Counted from the stretch's first letter, positions 7,727 to 15,574 are shown. The stretch is 40,018 nt of DNA from T3Sed10-213 sp012519365 (GCA_033809355.1 JAPXLV010000022.1:1-40018); one strand, 5' to 3'. Made by a program: numbers and translations. Notes: a model not told the origin generated them from the sequence alone.

Positions 7727-7762
7727 AAATGTGAATATTTTACTCATCAATTATTCACATTT
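7727..7762. promoter_or_regulatory. 11-bp inverted repeat, operator-like
   Basis: AAATGTGAATA (7727-7737) and its exact inverse TATTCACATTT (7752-7762) are separated by 14 bases. It lies about 60-90 bases before the start of the xis-like gene and shares the TGTGAA half-site with 7612-7637. It is a candidate binding site for a regulator of the topoisomerase operon. Confidence 0.5.
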
Positions 7763-7819
7763 AAACTCCCAACAATCGGAAACAGCAAAACAACTGTAAC
7801 TATTGTTAGGAGTACAACA

Positions 7820-8041
7820 ATGAAAGTATCAAAGTCCACCCGCCAAACGGCGGGCATCCTGCAAGTCAAGCCGCAACGGCTGCAGACGGCCGTCTGGAAT
7901 GGAACCATCCCAGCACCACAAAAATGCCCGGCAGGCAATTTCATGTGGACCGAACACGACATCGAAGCCGCCGCGTGGGCACTCAAGCGCTACCCACAGT
8001 TTAAAGCCTGGAAGCGTCGGGAGGAGGTGAAAAATGTCTAA
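7820..8041 (+). CDS. Small HTH (MerR/excisionase-like) protein upstream of the topoisomerase
   Basis: A 73-residue basic protein. The segment TAGILQVKPQRLQTAVWNG followed by an aromatic wing and EHDIEAAAWAL fits the small helix-turn-helix fold used by excisionases and AlpA-like regulators. That is an inference from pattern, not a firm match. I chose the ATG at 7820, with TAGGAG about 8 bases upstream, rather than the longer open frame from 7715. The gene overlaps the topoisomerase start by 8 bases, so the two are translationally coupled and probably co-regulated. Confidence 0.7.
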   Translation: MKVSKSTRQTAGILQVKPQRLQTAVWNGTIPAPQKCPAGNFMWTEHDIEAAAWALKRYPQFKAWKRREEVKNV

Positions 8042-10589
8042 AGAACTCAATCGCACCACATTTTCAACCTCGCGAATGATGGACTTTTTCTCCGAAAAGG
8101 AGTTGATCACCCAGACCGGGCATTCACCTCAGGACTGGCCGCTGGTCACCGTAAAAGAGTTGGTGGACAATTCCCTTGACGCCTGTGAAGAAACTGGGAT
8201 CAGTCCGGAACTCCATGTCAAAGTCAGCGATGACGGGATTGAGGTATCGGACAATGGCCCCGGCATCCCCGCAGAGACTGTCGCGCGAATGTTGGATTTC
8301 AACATCCGAGTCTCCAGCCGCGAGGCCTATGTGGCTCCAGATCGTGGCGCTCAAGGCAATGCGCTTAAGACGATCATTGCGATGCCTTTTGTCCTCTCAG
8401 AAGACAAACAGGGCCGCGTTGAGATCGATGCGTGCGGCGTGCGGCACGACATCAGGGTCGCCGTCAATAACATTACGCAAACCCCTGAAATTGAGCGGAA
8501 AACAGAGGTGTCGGTAAAAAAAGGCACTTCCGTCAAGGTTTTCTGGCCGGATTCAGCAGGGTCATTAATTATTTTCAGGATTGACGAACTTTTACCTTTT
8601 ATCAAGAGCTTTTCACTCTTAAATCCACATTTAACGCTTACTGTTGACTGGTTTGGCGAGCACATTCATGTGGACGCAACAACGGATCATTGGCCAAAGT
8701 GGATTGCTACGAATCCGACAGCACCACACTGGTATGAGCCGGAACATTTAAGTCGACTGATCGCCGGCTATATCGCAAATGGTCGATCAACCGGACGCGG
8801 TCGTACTGTGCGTGATTTTCTCAGCGAGTTTCGTGGTTTGTCCTCGACACAAAAGCGGAAAAAGGTTCTTGAAGAAACAGGGTTTGGTCAAATGAGCCTC
8901 GAAGCATTGGCCAATCCCGACGGGATAGATGTTCCAAAGGTTCAAGCACTTTTGGCTTCGATGAAGAAGCATAGCGATCCCGTCAAGCCGCAAGCTTTAG
9001 GGGTCATCGGCCAAACCCACATCAAGAAGCGATTTGAAGAGCTTAACTGCGAGATGGATTCGTTCGAATACCGAAAAGTGGCCAAATACGACGACAGCGG
9101 ATTGCCGTATGTCTTAGAGGTTGCTTTTGCATGCCTTGATGATCCTGAATCGGAGCGCCGCTTGATAACAGGTGTGAACTGGTCTGTTGGAATCGTAAAT
9201 CCATTTCGAAAGCTACGTCACGAAAGTCTGGACTCGATTCTGATGGAGCAAAGGGCGGGCGAATATGAACCGATTGCGGTTTTGGTGCATTTGGCCTATC
9301 CGCGACCGGAATATACTGACCGCGGGAAGTCCGCGATTGTGGTTGATCACATAATCGCAGGCGAAATTGAAAAGCAGGTGGAATTGGTTACCAGGAAGTG
9401 GGCAAAGCAACGAAAGGCCGAGGAAAGGCGTAGCAGTGCGCGTTTACGTCGGAAGGATGCGATGCAGCGGTCAAAGTCGAACAAGATTACCGTAAAGATG
9501 GCCGTATGGATTTTGATGGTTGCCGCCTATTTGAAAGCCAGCGATAATTGTAAACTACCTGCAAATGCGCGACAAATCTATTACGCCATACGGGCGTTTG
9601 TGTTGGAAATGACTGGTGAGGAGACTTTGGATTCAAAATATTTTACACAAACTCTATTGCCTGATTTCATAGCCGAACATCCCGAAGAGACTAAAAATTG
9701 GGATGTGGTTTATGATTCAAGAGGACACTATACAGAGCCTCATACCGGTGAGGAGATAGGTTTGGGCACATTAAACGTGCGTCAGTATCTGAAGAGCATT
9801 GCCAGCCATACAAAGGACGGTTGCATGGTTCCTAAAATTGGCGGAAAACTCTATCCGACTAAGGGGCCGCGAAATAGATGTAGCGCCCTCTTGTTCATTG
9901 AAAAAGAGGGTTTTGCGTCTTTGTTTGAAGCAGTCAAGCTTGCAGAGCGATATGATTTGGCAATTATGTCTACGAAAGGCATGAGCGTCGTCGCAGCCAG
10001 ACAACTGATTGATGAGCTGTGCCATGTTGAGGCCCAGGTTCCGCTATTGGTGCTGCATGATTTTGACAAAGCAGGCTTCTCAATTCTTGGAACGCTGACC
10101 AATGACACACGAAGGTATGCTTTCCAGAATTCAATCCACGTTATTGATTTAGGCATTCGGATAGGTGACGTGATCGAATATGGTCTGGAATCTGAACCAT
10201 GTAGGTTAAGCAGTAAAGATTTAAAAAAGCTCCGTGAGCATGGTGCAACCCAAGAAGAAGTAGATTTCTTATCTGAACGTCGTGTAGAACTCAATGCGTT
10301 TTCGAGCGGCGACTTTATTGAGTGGATCGAGTCAAAACTACAGCAGCATGGCGTCAAGAAAGTCGTTCCGGACGAGTCGATACTTCAAGACGCTTACCAG
10401 CGAGCAGTATTCGCAAAGCGGCTGGATAAATTGCTTGCGGAAAGTTCGGATAGTATCTGGGACGAAGTTACGCAACTGAAACCAACCCAGCTATCACAAG
10501 GAGTCAGCCGCCTTCTGGAAAAGCATCCAGACATGCCTTGGGACCGAGCGGTCAACATGATTGTGGTTGAAGAAAGTGAGGTTGTATGA
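8034..10589 (+). CDS. Single-chain topoisomerase VI-like protein (B and A moieties fused; topoisomerase VIII type)
   Basis: An 851-residue predicted type IIB DNA topoisomerase with both subunits in one chain. The N-terminal GHKL ATPase shows ELVDNSLDAC (residues 42-51), DNGPGI (73-78) and RGAQGNALKT (104-113). A transducer-like region follows, with the likely switch lysine in YTDRGKSAI (Lys432). The A-like half begins near 480. RQIYY (513-517) matches the catalytic-tyrosine motif of Top6A/Spo11, and the Toprim domain has FIEKEG (Glu623) and HDFDKAGF (Asp676, Asp678). Known relatives with this fusion are topoisomerase VIII proteins of mobile elements. The gene has a strong GGAGGTG site and overlaps genes on both sides. 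It could serve replication, segregation or excision of the element. All catalytic signatures are present. Confidence 0.85.
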   Translation: MSKELNRTTFSTSRMMDFFSEKELITQTGHSPQDWPLVTVKELVDNSLDACEETGISPELHVKVSDDGIEVSDNGPGIPAETVARMLDFNIRVSSREAYVAPDRGAQGNALKTIIAMPFVLSEDKQGRVEIDACGVRHDIRVAVNNITQTPEIERKTEVSVKKGTSVKVFWPDSAGSLIIFRIDELLPFIKSFSLLNPHLTLTVDWFGEHIHVDATTDHWPKWIATNPTAPHWYEPEHLSRLIAGYIANGRSTGRGRTVRDFLSEFRGLSSTQKRKKVLEETGFGQMSLEALANPDGIDVPKVQALLASMKKHSDPVKPQALGVIGQTHIKKRFEELNCEMDSFEYRKVAKYDDSGLPYVLEVAFACLDDPESERRLITGVNWSVGIVNPFRKLRHESLDSILMEQRAGEYEPIAVLVHLAYPRPEYTDRGKSAIVVDHIIAGEIEKQVELVTRKWAKQRKAEERRSSARLRRKDAMQRSKSNKITVKMAVWILMVAAYLKASDNCKLPANARQIYYAIRAFVLEMTGEETLDSKYFTQTLLPDFIAEHPEETKNWDVVYDSRGHYTEPHTGEEIGLGTLNVRQYLKSIASHTKDGCMVPKIGGKLYPTKGPRNRCSALLFIEKEGFASLFEAVKLAERYDLAIMSTKGMSVVAARQLIDELCHVEAQVPLLVLHDFDKAGFSILGTLTNDTRRYAFQNSIHVIDLGIRIGDVIEYGLESEPCRLSSKDLKKLREHGATQEEVDFLSERRVELNAFSSGDFIEWIESKLQQHGVKKVVPDESILQDAYQRAVFAKRLDKLLAESSDSIWDEVTQLKPTQLSQGVSRLLEKHPDMPWDRAVNMIVVEESEVV

Positions 10590-10903
10590 TGAAGACTCCA
10601 CAAGAAAAAATCGCAAGACGCCGCGCGGACACGCCGCGCGCCTACCGAAAAAATTATGATCGCGCGATGGCTGGCCAGAGCCGCAAGGCGGCCATGCACG
10701 CCTTTTGTCTTGAATGCATGGGCTGGGCGAGGGAAGAAATCAAAGTGTGCACGTCACCTGCTTGTCCCCTGTATCCCTATCGGCCTTACTGCAACCCACA
10801 GGATACCTCTGAGGGCGAAGATATCGACGCAGAATCGTCAATCGCGGAAAATCCGGACTGTGACAGCCATGTAGGAGAAATCGCAGATGGAACGAAAAAA
10901 TAA
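10586..10903 (+). CDS. Small cysteine-motif (putative zinc-binding) phage-like protein
   Basis: A 105-residue protein starting in the ATGATG that overlaps the topoisomerase stop. The core FCLECMGW, then CTSPACPLYPYRPY, at about residues 40-68, has a CxxC and a CxxxxC pair and recalls small zinc-ribbon-like proteins common in phages and islands whose exact function is unknown. The N-terminus is strongly basic (KIARRRADTPRAYRKNYDRA), consistent with nucleic-acid binding. The C-terminus is acidic and probably disordered. Translational coupling suggests a role linked to the topoisomerase. Confidence 0.7.
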   Translation: MMKTPQEKIARRRADTPRAYRKNYDRAMAGQSRKAAMHAFCLECMGWAREEIKVCTSPACPLYPYRPYCNPQDTSEGEDIDAESSIAENPDCDSHVGEIADGTKK

Positions 10904-11111
10904 AAAAGCCCCCGCCGGGCCAACGGCACAGGGGGCAAACCATTCAGCGATTCAATCATACCACAGCGCGACCGATCTGTCAATCGCCGCCGACATAATT
11001 TTGCTGCTCACCCAAACCCACTTCTATGCCAGACAGCAGCGACGTAACTGTTTGCTCAGTTTAGAAGAACTATTGCAGCAATACTACTCACAGCGAGGTT
11101 CCACTCAATGA
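10887..11111 (+). CDS. Small hypothetical protein
   Basis: A 74-residue protein of unknown family. The basic N-terminus (MERKNKKAPAGPTAQG) is followed by helical segments (DLSIAADIILLLTQTHFYA and LLSLEELLQQYY). It overlaps the previous gene by 17 bases and the next by 4. AGGAG lies about 9 bases before its ATG. The tight overlaps are the main evidence that it is a real gene. Confidence 0.6.
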   Translation: MERKNKKAPAGPTAQGANHSAIQSYHSATDLSIAADIILLLTQTHFYARQQRRNCLLSLEELLQQYYSQRGSTQ

Positions 11112-11332
11112 CGGAACAGGCTCCTACCCTCCTCTGCTCAATCGACGAAACGGCTACCCTTCTGGGTTTAGGCAGGCGAACCGTCTATTCCCTGATGCAC
11201 GGCGGCAAGCTGCCGCCGAGCCACAAAATCGGCGGTAAGCGCGTATTTGTCCGCGCGGATATTGAGCGATGGGTAGAGCTTGGGATGCCGTCACTGGAGC
11301 GTTTTCTGACATTGACCGGAAAAAAGCGATAA
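11108..11332 (+). CDS. Excisionase-family HTH protein (AlpA/Xis-like)
   Basis: A 74-residue protein with a clear HTH_17 pattern: SIDETATLLGLGRRTVYSLMHGG and then LPPSHKIGGKRVFVRADIERWV at about residues 11-56. Such proteins bind att-region DNA and steer tyrosine integrases toward excision, or act as transcription factors. The start overlaps the previous stop as ATGA. Being in the same element as the integrase at 12492, it is the best candidate directionality factor. Confidence 0.85.
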   Translation: MTEQAPTLLCSIDETATLLGLGRRTVYSLMHGGKLPPSHKIGGKRVFVRADIERWVELGMPSLERFLTLTGKKR

Positions 11333-11347
11333 ATAGAAAGGATTAAA

Positions 11348-11542
11348 ATGTACTTAACAACTATTTGTGATGGCGATGAATTCGTATTGACAGACAAACA
11401 GGGTAAAACTGTCGGCTCCATTGTTTTGCGCCGCCGCAAGGGGCAGCGACAAATTGGCGTTGAGATTGAAGGATTAACAATTACAAAACAACAACCCCAG
11501 CATGAGGTGAATAATGAGCGAATATCCAAAGCACTGGGTTAA
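11348..11542 (+). CDS. Small CsrA-like protein (tentative)
   Basis: A 64-residue protein preceded by AAAGGA. The pattern of short beta strands (MYLTTI, DEFVLTD, GSIVLRRRKG, RQIGVEIEG, LTITK) follows the five-strand order of CsrA, including a hydrophobic N-terminal strand and a position like the RxGI segment (RQIGVEI). Several consensus residues are absent, so the family call is tentative. If correct, it would bind mRNA leaders. It overlaps the next gene by 29 bases. Confidence 0.45.
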   Translation: MYLTTICDGDEFVLTDKQGKTVGSIVLRRRKGQRQIGVEIEGLTITKQQPQHEVNNERISKALG

Positions 11543-11996
11543 TGAAACGACTCTGCCTCAAAACAAACGGCTGATGATTGATAAGGACATGATACGCTCG
11601 CCGGCATATTGCAAATTGACAGGGGCGGCAAAGCATATTCTTCTCGAGCTTTATTGTAGGATCACAGTCGACTGTCAACAGTCCAGACGAAGCAAAGATA
11701 AAAAGTTTTTTGCGCAGAACAACGGCAAGATAAAATTGTCATACACACAAATGAATAAAATGTTCGGTTTCTCTACCGACACCATCAGTAAGGCCATTGA
11801 TCGCCTTGTACTATGTGGCTTCATCGAAATTGTCAAGCTCGGTATCGGAGCCAAAAAACAATCCCACGAGATTGCTCTGATCAAGAATTGGCGCGATTAT
11901 GGAACTGAGAGGTTTTGGACTGGAAAAGGCAAAGCCAATAAACCTCTGCACGGCGGTTTTAAGAAAAAAATACCTTTGGAAACTGGAGTGCAATAA
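11514..11996 (+). CDS. Winged-helix DNA-binding protein, replication- or phage-regulator-like
   Basis: A 160-residue protein. SYTQMNKMFGFSTDTISKAIDRLVLCGFIEIVK (about residues 76-108, cited here in parts: MFGFSTDTISKAIDRL and LCGFIEIVK) is a typical winged helix-turn-helix as found in phage and plasmid replication or regulatory proteins. The N-terminal part (RLMIDKDMIRSPAYCKLTG) fits the same type, which often begins with a short fixed-length helix pair. GAGGTG precedes the ATG. Short direct repeats start in its last codons and continue downstream, which would suit an initiator with adjacent binding sites. Confidence 0.65.
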   Translation: MSEYPKHWVNETTLPQNKRLMIDKDMIRSPAYCKLTGAAKHILLELYCRITVDCQQSRRSKDKKFFAQNNGKIKLSYTQMNKMFGFSTDTISKAIDRLVLCGFIEIVKLGIGAKKQSHEIALIKNWRDYGTERFWTGKGKANKPLHGGFKKKIPLETGVQ

Positions 11997-12053
11997 CTTT
12001 GGAAACTGGAACGGTTCACAGCGTACAGCTATCGTACAACTTTGGAAACTGGA
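11975..12053 (+). repeat. Three direct repeats of TTTGGAAACTGGA
   Basis: The 13-base unit occurs at 11975-11987, 11998-12010 and 12041-12053. The last two copies extend to TTTGGAAACTGGAACGG with AAC in front. Copy spacing is 23 and 43 bases. They lie at the end of, and just after, a winged-helix gene. They could be iteron-like binding sites or the remains of a repeated coding segment. The rest of 11997-12257 has no gene I can support. Confidence 0.6.
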
Positions 12054-12257
12054 ACGGCAGACTCATTTTACCACTCCAGAAACCCAAGTATTTTATAAAT
12101 TACCATCCCCCCCACGGGAGCAAGCAAGGCAGTTCTCCCTCAGCCCAACTATGGGGTGTGCGGCTGGTCGCTGGGCCGCTGGGCCCCCAATAAGCCCCCG
12201 CAACCAGATGGTGAAGACAGAAAGTCGAAAATTATTTGTCTAATGGCGAAATATATG

Positions 12258-12286
12258 TTGACTTTGGTAAACGATCACAATATGAT
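12258..12286 (+). promoter_or_regulatory. Sigma70 promoter for the XRE regulator and integrase
   Basis: TTGACT (12258-12263), a 17-base spacer, then TATGAT (12281-12286). The expected transcription start, about 12292, coincides with the ATG at 12293, implying a leaderless or nearly leaderless message. Confidence 0.7.
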
Positions 12287-12292
12287 AGAGAT

Positions 12293-12502
12293 ATGAATAT
12301 TATGCGAACAATCCGAGAAGAAATTTCAAAAAGCAGCGTATCTCAACGACAGATTAGCCGCGACACAGGCATCAACCCGACGGCACTGCATCGGGTAATG
12401 GTGCGTAATGGCACTCTTAAAGCAGAAAGCTGTGATAAACTCTTGGCGTATTTTGGGTATGAACTCAAAAAAAAGAAAAGAGGGTCGAAAAATGGCGGTT
12501 AG
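12293..12502 (+). CDS. XRE-family HTH regulator
   Basis: About 69 residues from the ATG at 12293. A second ATG at 12302 is equally possible. The HTH is SVSQRQISRDTGINPTALHR, about residues 14-33, followed by the LAYFGYEL segment typical of Cro/CI-like XRE proteins. It overlaps the integrase start by 11 bases and shares its promoter, so it probably represses its own promoter and the integrase. An upstream TTG at 12236 is in frame but lies before the promoter, so it is unlikely. Confidence 0.8.
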   Translation: MNIMRTIREEISKSSVSQRQISRDTGINPTALHRVMVRNGTLKAESCDKLLAYFGYELKKKKRGSKNGG

Positions 12503-14288
12503 GAAGATTCAACGGGTGAACAAGGGCACCGGCAAGGCGGAAAAATCAAAAAGCTGGTACATTTATTTCCACGACCACCACCGCCGTGAACATTCATTTT
12601 CGGCGGGGACGGATTTAGACACGGCGCGACGGCTGGAACGGCAGATTAAGACCTTGGTCGGCTGCCGCAAGAACGGCTATTACCCCCCAGAAATGCTGGA
12701 CTGGATAGACGATTTGCCGCAAGCGTTGCGGTCAAAGCTGGCAAAGTGGGACCTGCTGGACGGCGGCCGGGTTGCGGCTGGCGTACCGATAAGCGAACAC
12801 CTTCAGGACTGGCGAACCCACCTTGTCGCGTCCGGGGTATCGGTTAAACAGGCCGATTTACTCTACGCACGAGCCGACAGGATTTTCAGTAAAGCGGGCT
12901 TTCGGTATCTGCCGGATATGGTTGCAAGCAAGACCCTGAACACTATCGACACGCTGGCAAAGTTGGTACAGCGCAAAGACCCAAAGACCGGCAAGATGCA
13001 CCTTGTCGAAACGGACAAAGGCGTTTCGTCGATGACCAAGAAGCACCACCTTCGCGCGGTCAAACAATTTTGCAAATGGCTGAAGACCGACGGCAGAATG
13101 TCGAGCAATCCACTGGAGAGCCTGACCGTCAAGAACGCCGTTGTAGAGAACAAGCGGCGATCACTGACACAGGCCGAAATTGTCTATCTTCTGGACTACA
13201 CGGAGAACGCCGGGACGTTGCGGGGTCTATCAGGCAGGGAACGGTCTTTAATATACAGGATTGCGATTGAGACCGGATTAAGAGCGTCTGAACTGGCAAG
13301 TTTGACACGCACCAGTTTTGATTTTGACGGGCTTTCGCTCAGGATACAGGCCGAACACAGCAAGAACCGCAAGGCCGCTGTCCTGCCCGTCAAGGCCGCA
13401 ACAATGGCACGGATTAAAGACCACCTGTCCGGCAAGATGCCCACGGCGGCGGCGTTTGGGCTGAAGGTCAATCATACTGCCCTGATGATTCAGGCCGATA
13501 TGGAGAATGCCCGTCAACAGTGGATTGATGCCGTAAAAGACGAACCGGCTGAACACCGGCGGCGAACAGAATCAGATTTCCTGAAAATAAAAACCGACAA
13601 AGGAAAGATCGACTTCCACAGCCTGCGCCATAGTTTTGCGACTTTTCTTGTCGAAAATGGAACGGACATAAAGACAGCTCAGTCTTTACTCCGGCATTCG
13701 ACCCCGGCAATGACTTTAGGAATTTACTCGCATTCACGGGACGAAAACCTGACGGCGGCGGTCGATAATCTGCCCGACTTCGAGCAAAGACAAGTTGCCG
13801 TCAAGACCGGAACAAATGATTTTATTATTGATGCAATCGCCGAAAACAGGGGCGATATTACTACACCGAAAAATACACCGAATCAACCCGCAAAACACGG
13901 CAAAAATCGGCACGAATCGGCACAAGTGAACGGCCAAAATCTTAAAAATGAAAAAGCCGTAGAATGCGTCAAAACCAATGTTTCATTGCATTCTACGGCC
14001 ATCGGAGGAGGAGGGATTCGAACCCCCGGTGGGTTGCCCCACAACGGTTTTCAAGACCGTCACCTTAAGCCACTCGGTCACTCCTCCAGGTTGCCCCGGC
14101 AGGGGAGATGCTCATTTTTTTACGTAAAAACGCGGGTTTTGCTGCGTTTTGAAAATGCGATTTTTGGTCAAAATCGCTCAAAACATTTCAAAAAAATTGC
14201 TTTTAGGGTATTCAGTTTAATGACGCAGCAAGGTGATTTCAAGGAAAAAAGTTGTTTAGAAACAGGGGAGGATAACGCTTGGAATTGA
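12492..14288 (+). CDS. Tyrosine recombinase (integrase) of the tRNA-Ser element
   Basis: 598 residues from the ATG at 12492. The N-terminal SAM-like core-binding domain covers about 100-200 and the catalytic domain about 220-430. Catalytic residues are readable: Arg264 (TGLRASE), a Lys in HSKNRK, His376 and Arg379 (HSLRH), His402 (RHSTP), and nucleophile Tyr412 (GIYSHS). It recombines the element with the tRNA-Ser 3' end. After about residue 485 the frame passes through the tRNA terminator and antisense through the whole tRNA (IGGGGIRTPGGLPHNG), so the last 110 residues are supplied by the chromosome and are unlikely to be functional. It is strongly similar to the integrase at 36843. Confidence 0.93.
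   Translation: MAVRKIQRVNKGTGKAEKSKSWYIYFHDHHRREHSFSAGTDLDTARRLERQIKTLVGCRKNGYYPPEMLDWIDDLPQALRSKLAKWDLLDGGRVAAGVPISEHLQDWRTHLVASGVSVKQADLLYARADRIFSKAGFRYLPDMVASKTLNTIDTLAKLVQRKDPKTGKMHLVETDKGVSSMTKKHHLRAVKQFCKWLKTDGRMSSNPLESLTVKNAVVENKRRSLTQAEIVYLLDYTENAGTLRGLSGRERSLIYRIAIETGLRASELASLTRTSFDFDGLSLRIQAEHSKNRKAAVLPVKAATMARIKDHLSGKMPTAAAFGLKVNHTALMIQADMENARQQWIDAVKDEPAEHRRRTESDFLKIKTDKGKIDFHSLRHSFATFLVENGTDIKTAQSLLRHSTPAMTLGIYSHSRDENLTAAVDNLPDFEQRQVAVKTGTNDFIIDAIAENRGDITTPKNTPNQPAKHGKNRHESAQVNGQNLKNEKAVECVKTNVSLHSTAIGGGGIRTPGGLPHNGFQDRHLKPLGHSSRLPRQGRCSFFYVKTRVLLRFENAIFGQNRSKHFKKIAFRVFSLMTQQGDFKEKSCLETGEDNAWN
13951..13999 (-). terminator. Terminator of tRNA-Ser, embedded in the integrase frame
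   Basis: A perfect 12-bp inverted repeat, GCCGTAGAATGC (13956-13967) with GCATTCTACGGC (13988-13999). On the minus strand it is followed by TTTTT. It lies just after the tRNA 3' end, as expected for a Rho-independent terminator, and is also inside the integrase coding frame. Confidence 0.88.
14003..14087 (-). tRNA. tRNA-Ser (anticodon UGA)
   Basis: An 85-nt tRNA with a long variable arm. Acceptor GGAGGAG pairs with CTCCTCC and is followed by discriminator G. The anticodon loop CTTGAAA gives UGA (14051-14053 on the complementary strand). The T-arm is GGGGG-TTCGAAT-CCCTC. CCA is not encoded. Its 3' end faces the integrase gene, marking it as the integration site of the element on its left. Confidence 0.97.
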
Positions 14289-14378
14289 AATGTCGGTTTT
14301 GATTGGAGGATTTATGTCAGGTTTGTCCTGTCTGTGATGGGGGGCAAGGAGCCGCCTGTCGGCGGGGGTGTTTTAATA

Positions 14379-14533
14379 GGTCCCTCGCTGCGCTCGGGAT
14401 GACAGGATGGGAGGTTGGGATGGCAGAGAGGAAGAGGTCCCTCGCTGCGCTCGGGATGACAGAGAGGAAGAGGTCCCTCGCTGCGCTCGGGATGACAGAG
14501 AGGAATAGGTCCCTCGCTGCGCTCGGGATGACA
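14379..14533. repeat. Four copies of a palindromic repeat (GGTCCCTCGCTGCGCTCGGG then ATGACA)
   Basis: Near-identical 26-base units begin at 14379, 14436, 14472 and 14508, the last three at an exact 36-base period with similar GAGAGGAA spacers. Each head folds as CCC-TC-GC / GC-TC-GGG with a TC internal loop. Read on the other strand the array gives the repetitive SSRAQRGTS peptide seen in spurious ORFs. The rest of 14088-14590 shows no gene. A related repeat is inserted in the gene at 15575-19039. Confidence 0.9.
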
Positions 14534-14590
14534 AGAGGGGATAGGTTGTCAGAAATCCGAACGCGGCGTTAAAAATCTGCGGGGGTGTTT

Positions 14591-15529
14591 TTAGGCGAAG
14601 GCCTTTCGCAGGAGGTTGAGGCTTTTCGGGATGGCGGTGCGCCAGTCTTCTTTGCCTTCGAATTCGAGGCAAATGTAGCCTTGGTAGTTGTGTTTTTTGA
14701 GGATAGCGGCGATGCGGTCGTAGTCCAGATCGAGGGTGTACCACAGGCCGCCGCCGAAGTAGGTTTTGGCTTGGACAAAGACGGTCTGGGGGGCGATTTT
14801 TTCGAGTTTATCGTAAGGGTCTTCGAGGAAATTTCCGGTGTCCATAAGAACCTTGAGCCATTCGGAATCAATGGCGTTGACAATCCGCAGGAGGCCTTCG
14901 GGGGTTCGTGCCAGTCCCCAATGATTTTCCAGCGCCAAGGTTATGCCGCATTGTTCGGCGGCGGGCAGGCATTTTTCGAGGCTTTCAATGACCCAGGGGT
15001 AGGCGTCCTCGTCGGTGTGGCCGGGCAGGGGCGGTTCGATGCCTTTGTTGGCCATTAATTCATCGAAACTGGCGGATGTGCCCCACCGTCCGGCACTGAT
15101 GCGGATGCAGGGGATACCCAGTTTGTAGGCGATGTCGATACAGCGGAGGGTATGATCCACGCTTCGCTGTCGGCGTTCGGGGTCGGGGGTAACAAAGCCC
15201 TGATGGGTGCTGAGGTTGCATAGGTCCAGGCCCAGCCGCAGGGCCAGTTGTTTGAGCGACTGGAGGGCGGCGTTGGATTCGTTGGTCATCTGGGCGTGGA
15301 GAATATCGACGGCGTCAAAGCCCATCTCGGCGGAGTGGCGCATGCACTGGTCGATCGGCATCCGACGGCTGGGGTCAAAATGCCAAAAGGAATACGTGGC
15401 CGCGGCGATGCGGTTGGGACGGCCGGTGTTGCTGCCGGCGGGGGAGTCTGATTGGGCGGCTGTTTTTGATGTAAGGGTAAGTGCCGAGGCTGCGGCAGCG
15501 GCAGTGCTGAAGAATGTTCTGCGATTCAT
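14591..15529 (-). CDS. Exported TIM-barrel sugar isomerase/epimerase-like protein
   Basis: 312 residues of the AP-endonuclease-2 TIM-barrel family (sugar phosphate isomerase/epimerase, IolE-like). A twin-arginine-type signal lies at the N-terminus (NRRTFF followed by an alanine-rich stretch), so it acts outside the cytoplasm. Barrel motifs include MGFDAVDI, ALENHWG, VLMDTGNF and the C-terminal YQGYICLEFEG, which place the metal-binding Glu/Asp/His residues of the family. AAAGGA precedes the ATG. It is the last gene of the sugar locus. An extracytoplasmic location argues against a phosphorylated substrate and for a role in 3-keto-glycoside processing, which is inferred from neighbours. Confidence 0.85.
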   Translation of the reverse strand: MNRRTFFSTAAAAASALTLTSKTAAQSDSPAGSNTGRPNRIAAATYSFWHFDPSRRMPIDQCMRHSAEMGFDAVDILHAQMTNESNAALQSLKQLALRLGLDLCNLSTHQGFVTPDPERRQRSVDHTLRCIDIAYKLGIPCIRISAGRWGTSASFDELMANKGIEPPLPGHTDEDAYPWVIESLEKCLPAAEQCGITLALENHWGLARTPEGLLRIVNAIDSEWLKVLMDTGNFLEDPYDKLEKIAPQTVFVQAKTYFGGGLWYTLDLDYDRIAAILKKHNYQGYICLEFEGKEDWRTAIPKSLNLLRKAFA

Positions 15530-15574
15530 TTGTATTGTCCTTTTCGGTATAGGCGTTATTGTTTGAGCTGCGGT

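Noticed and set aside
14303..14572. Open frame with repeated SLAALGMTER units
   Set aside because: It is only the translation of the palindromic DNA repeats. The opposite-strand frames give the equally repetitive SSRAQRGTS peptides.
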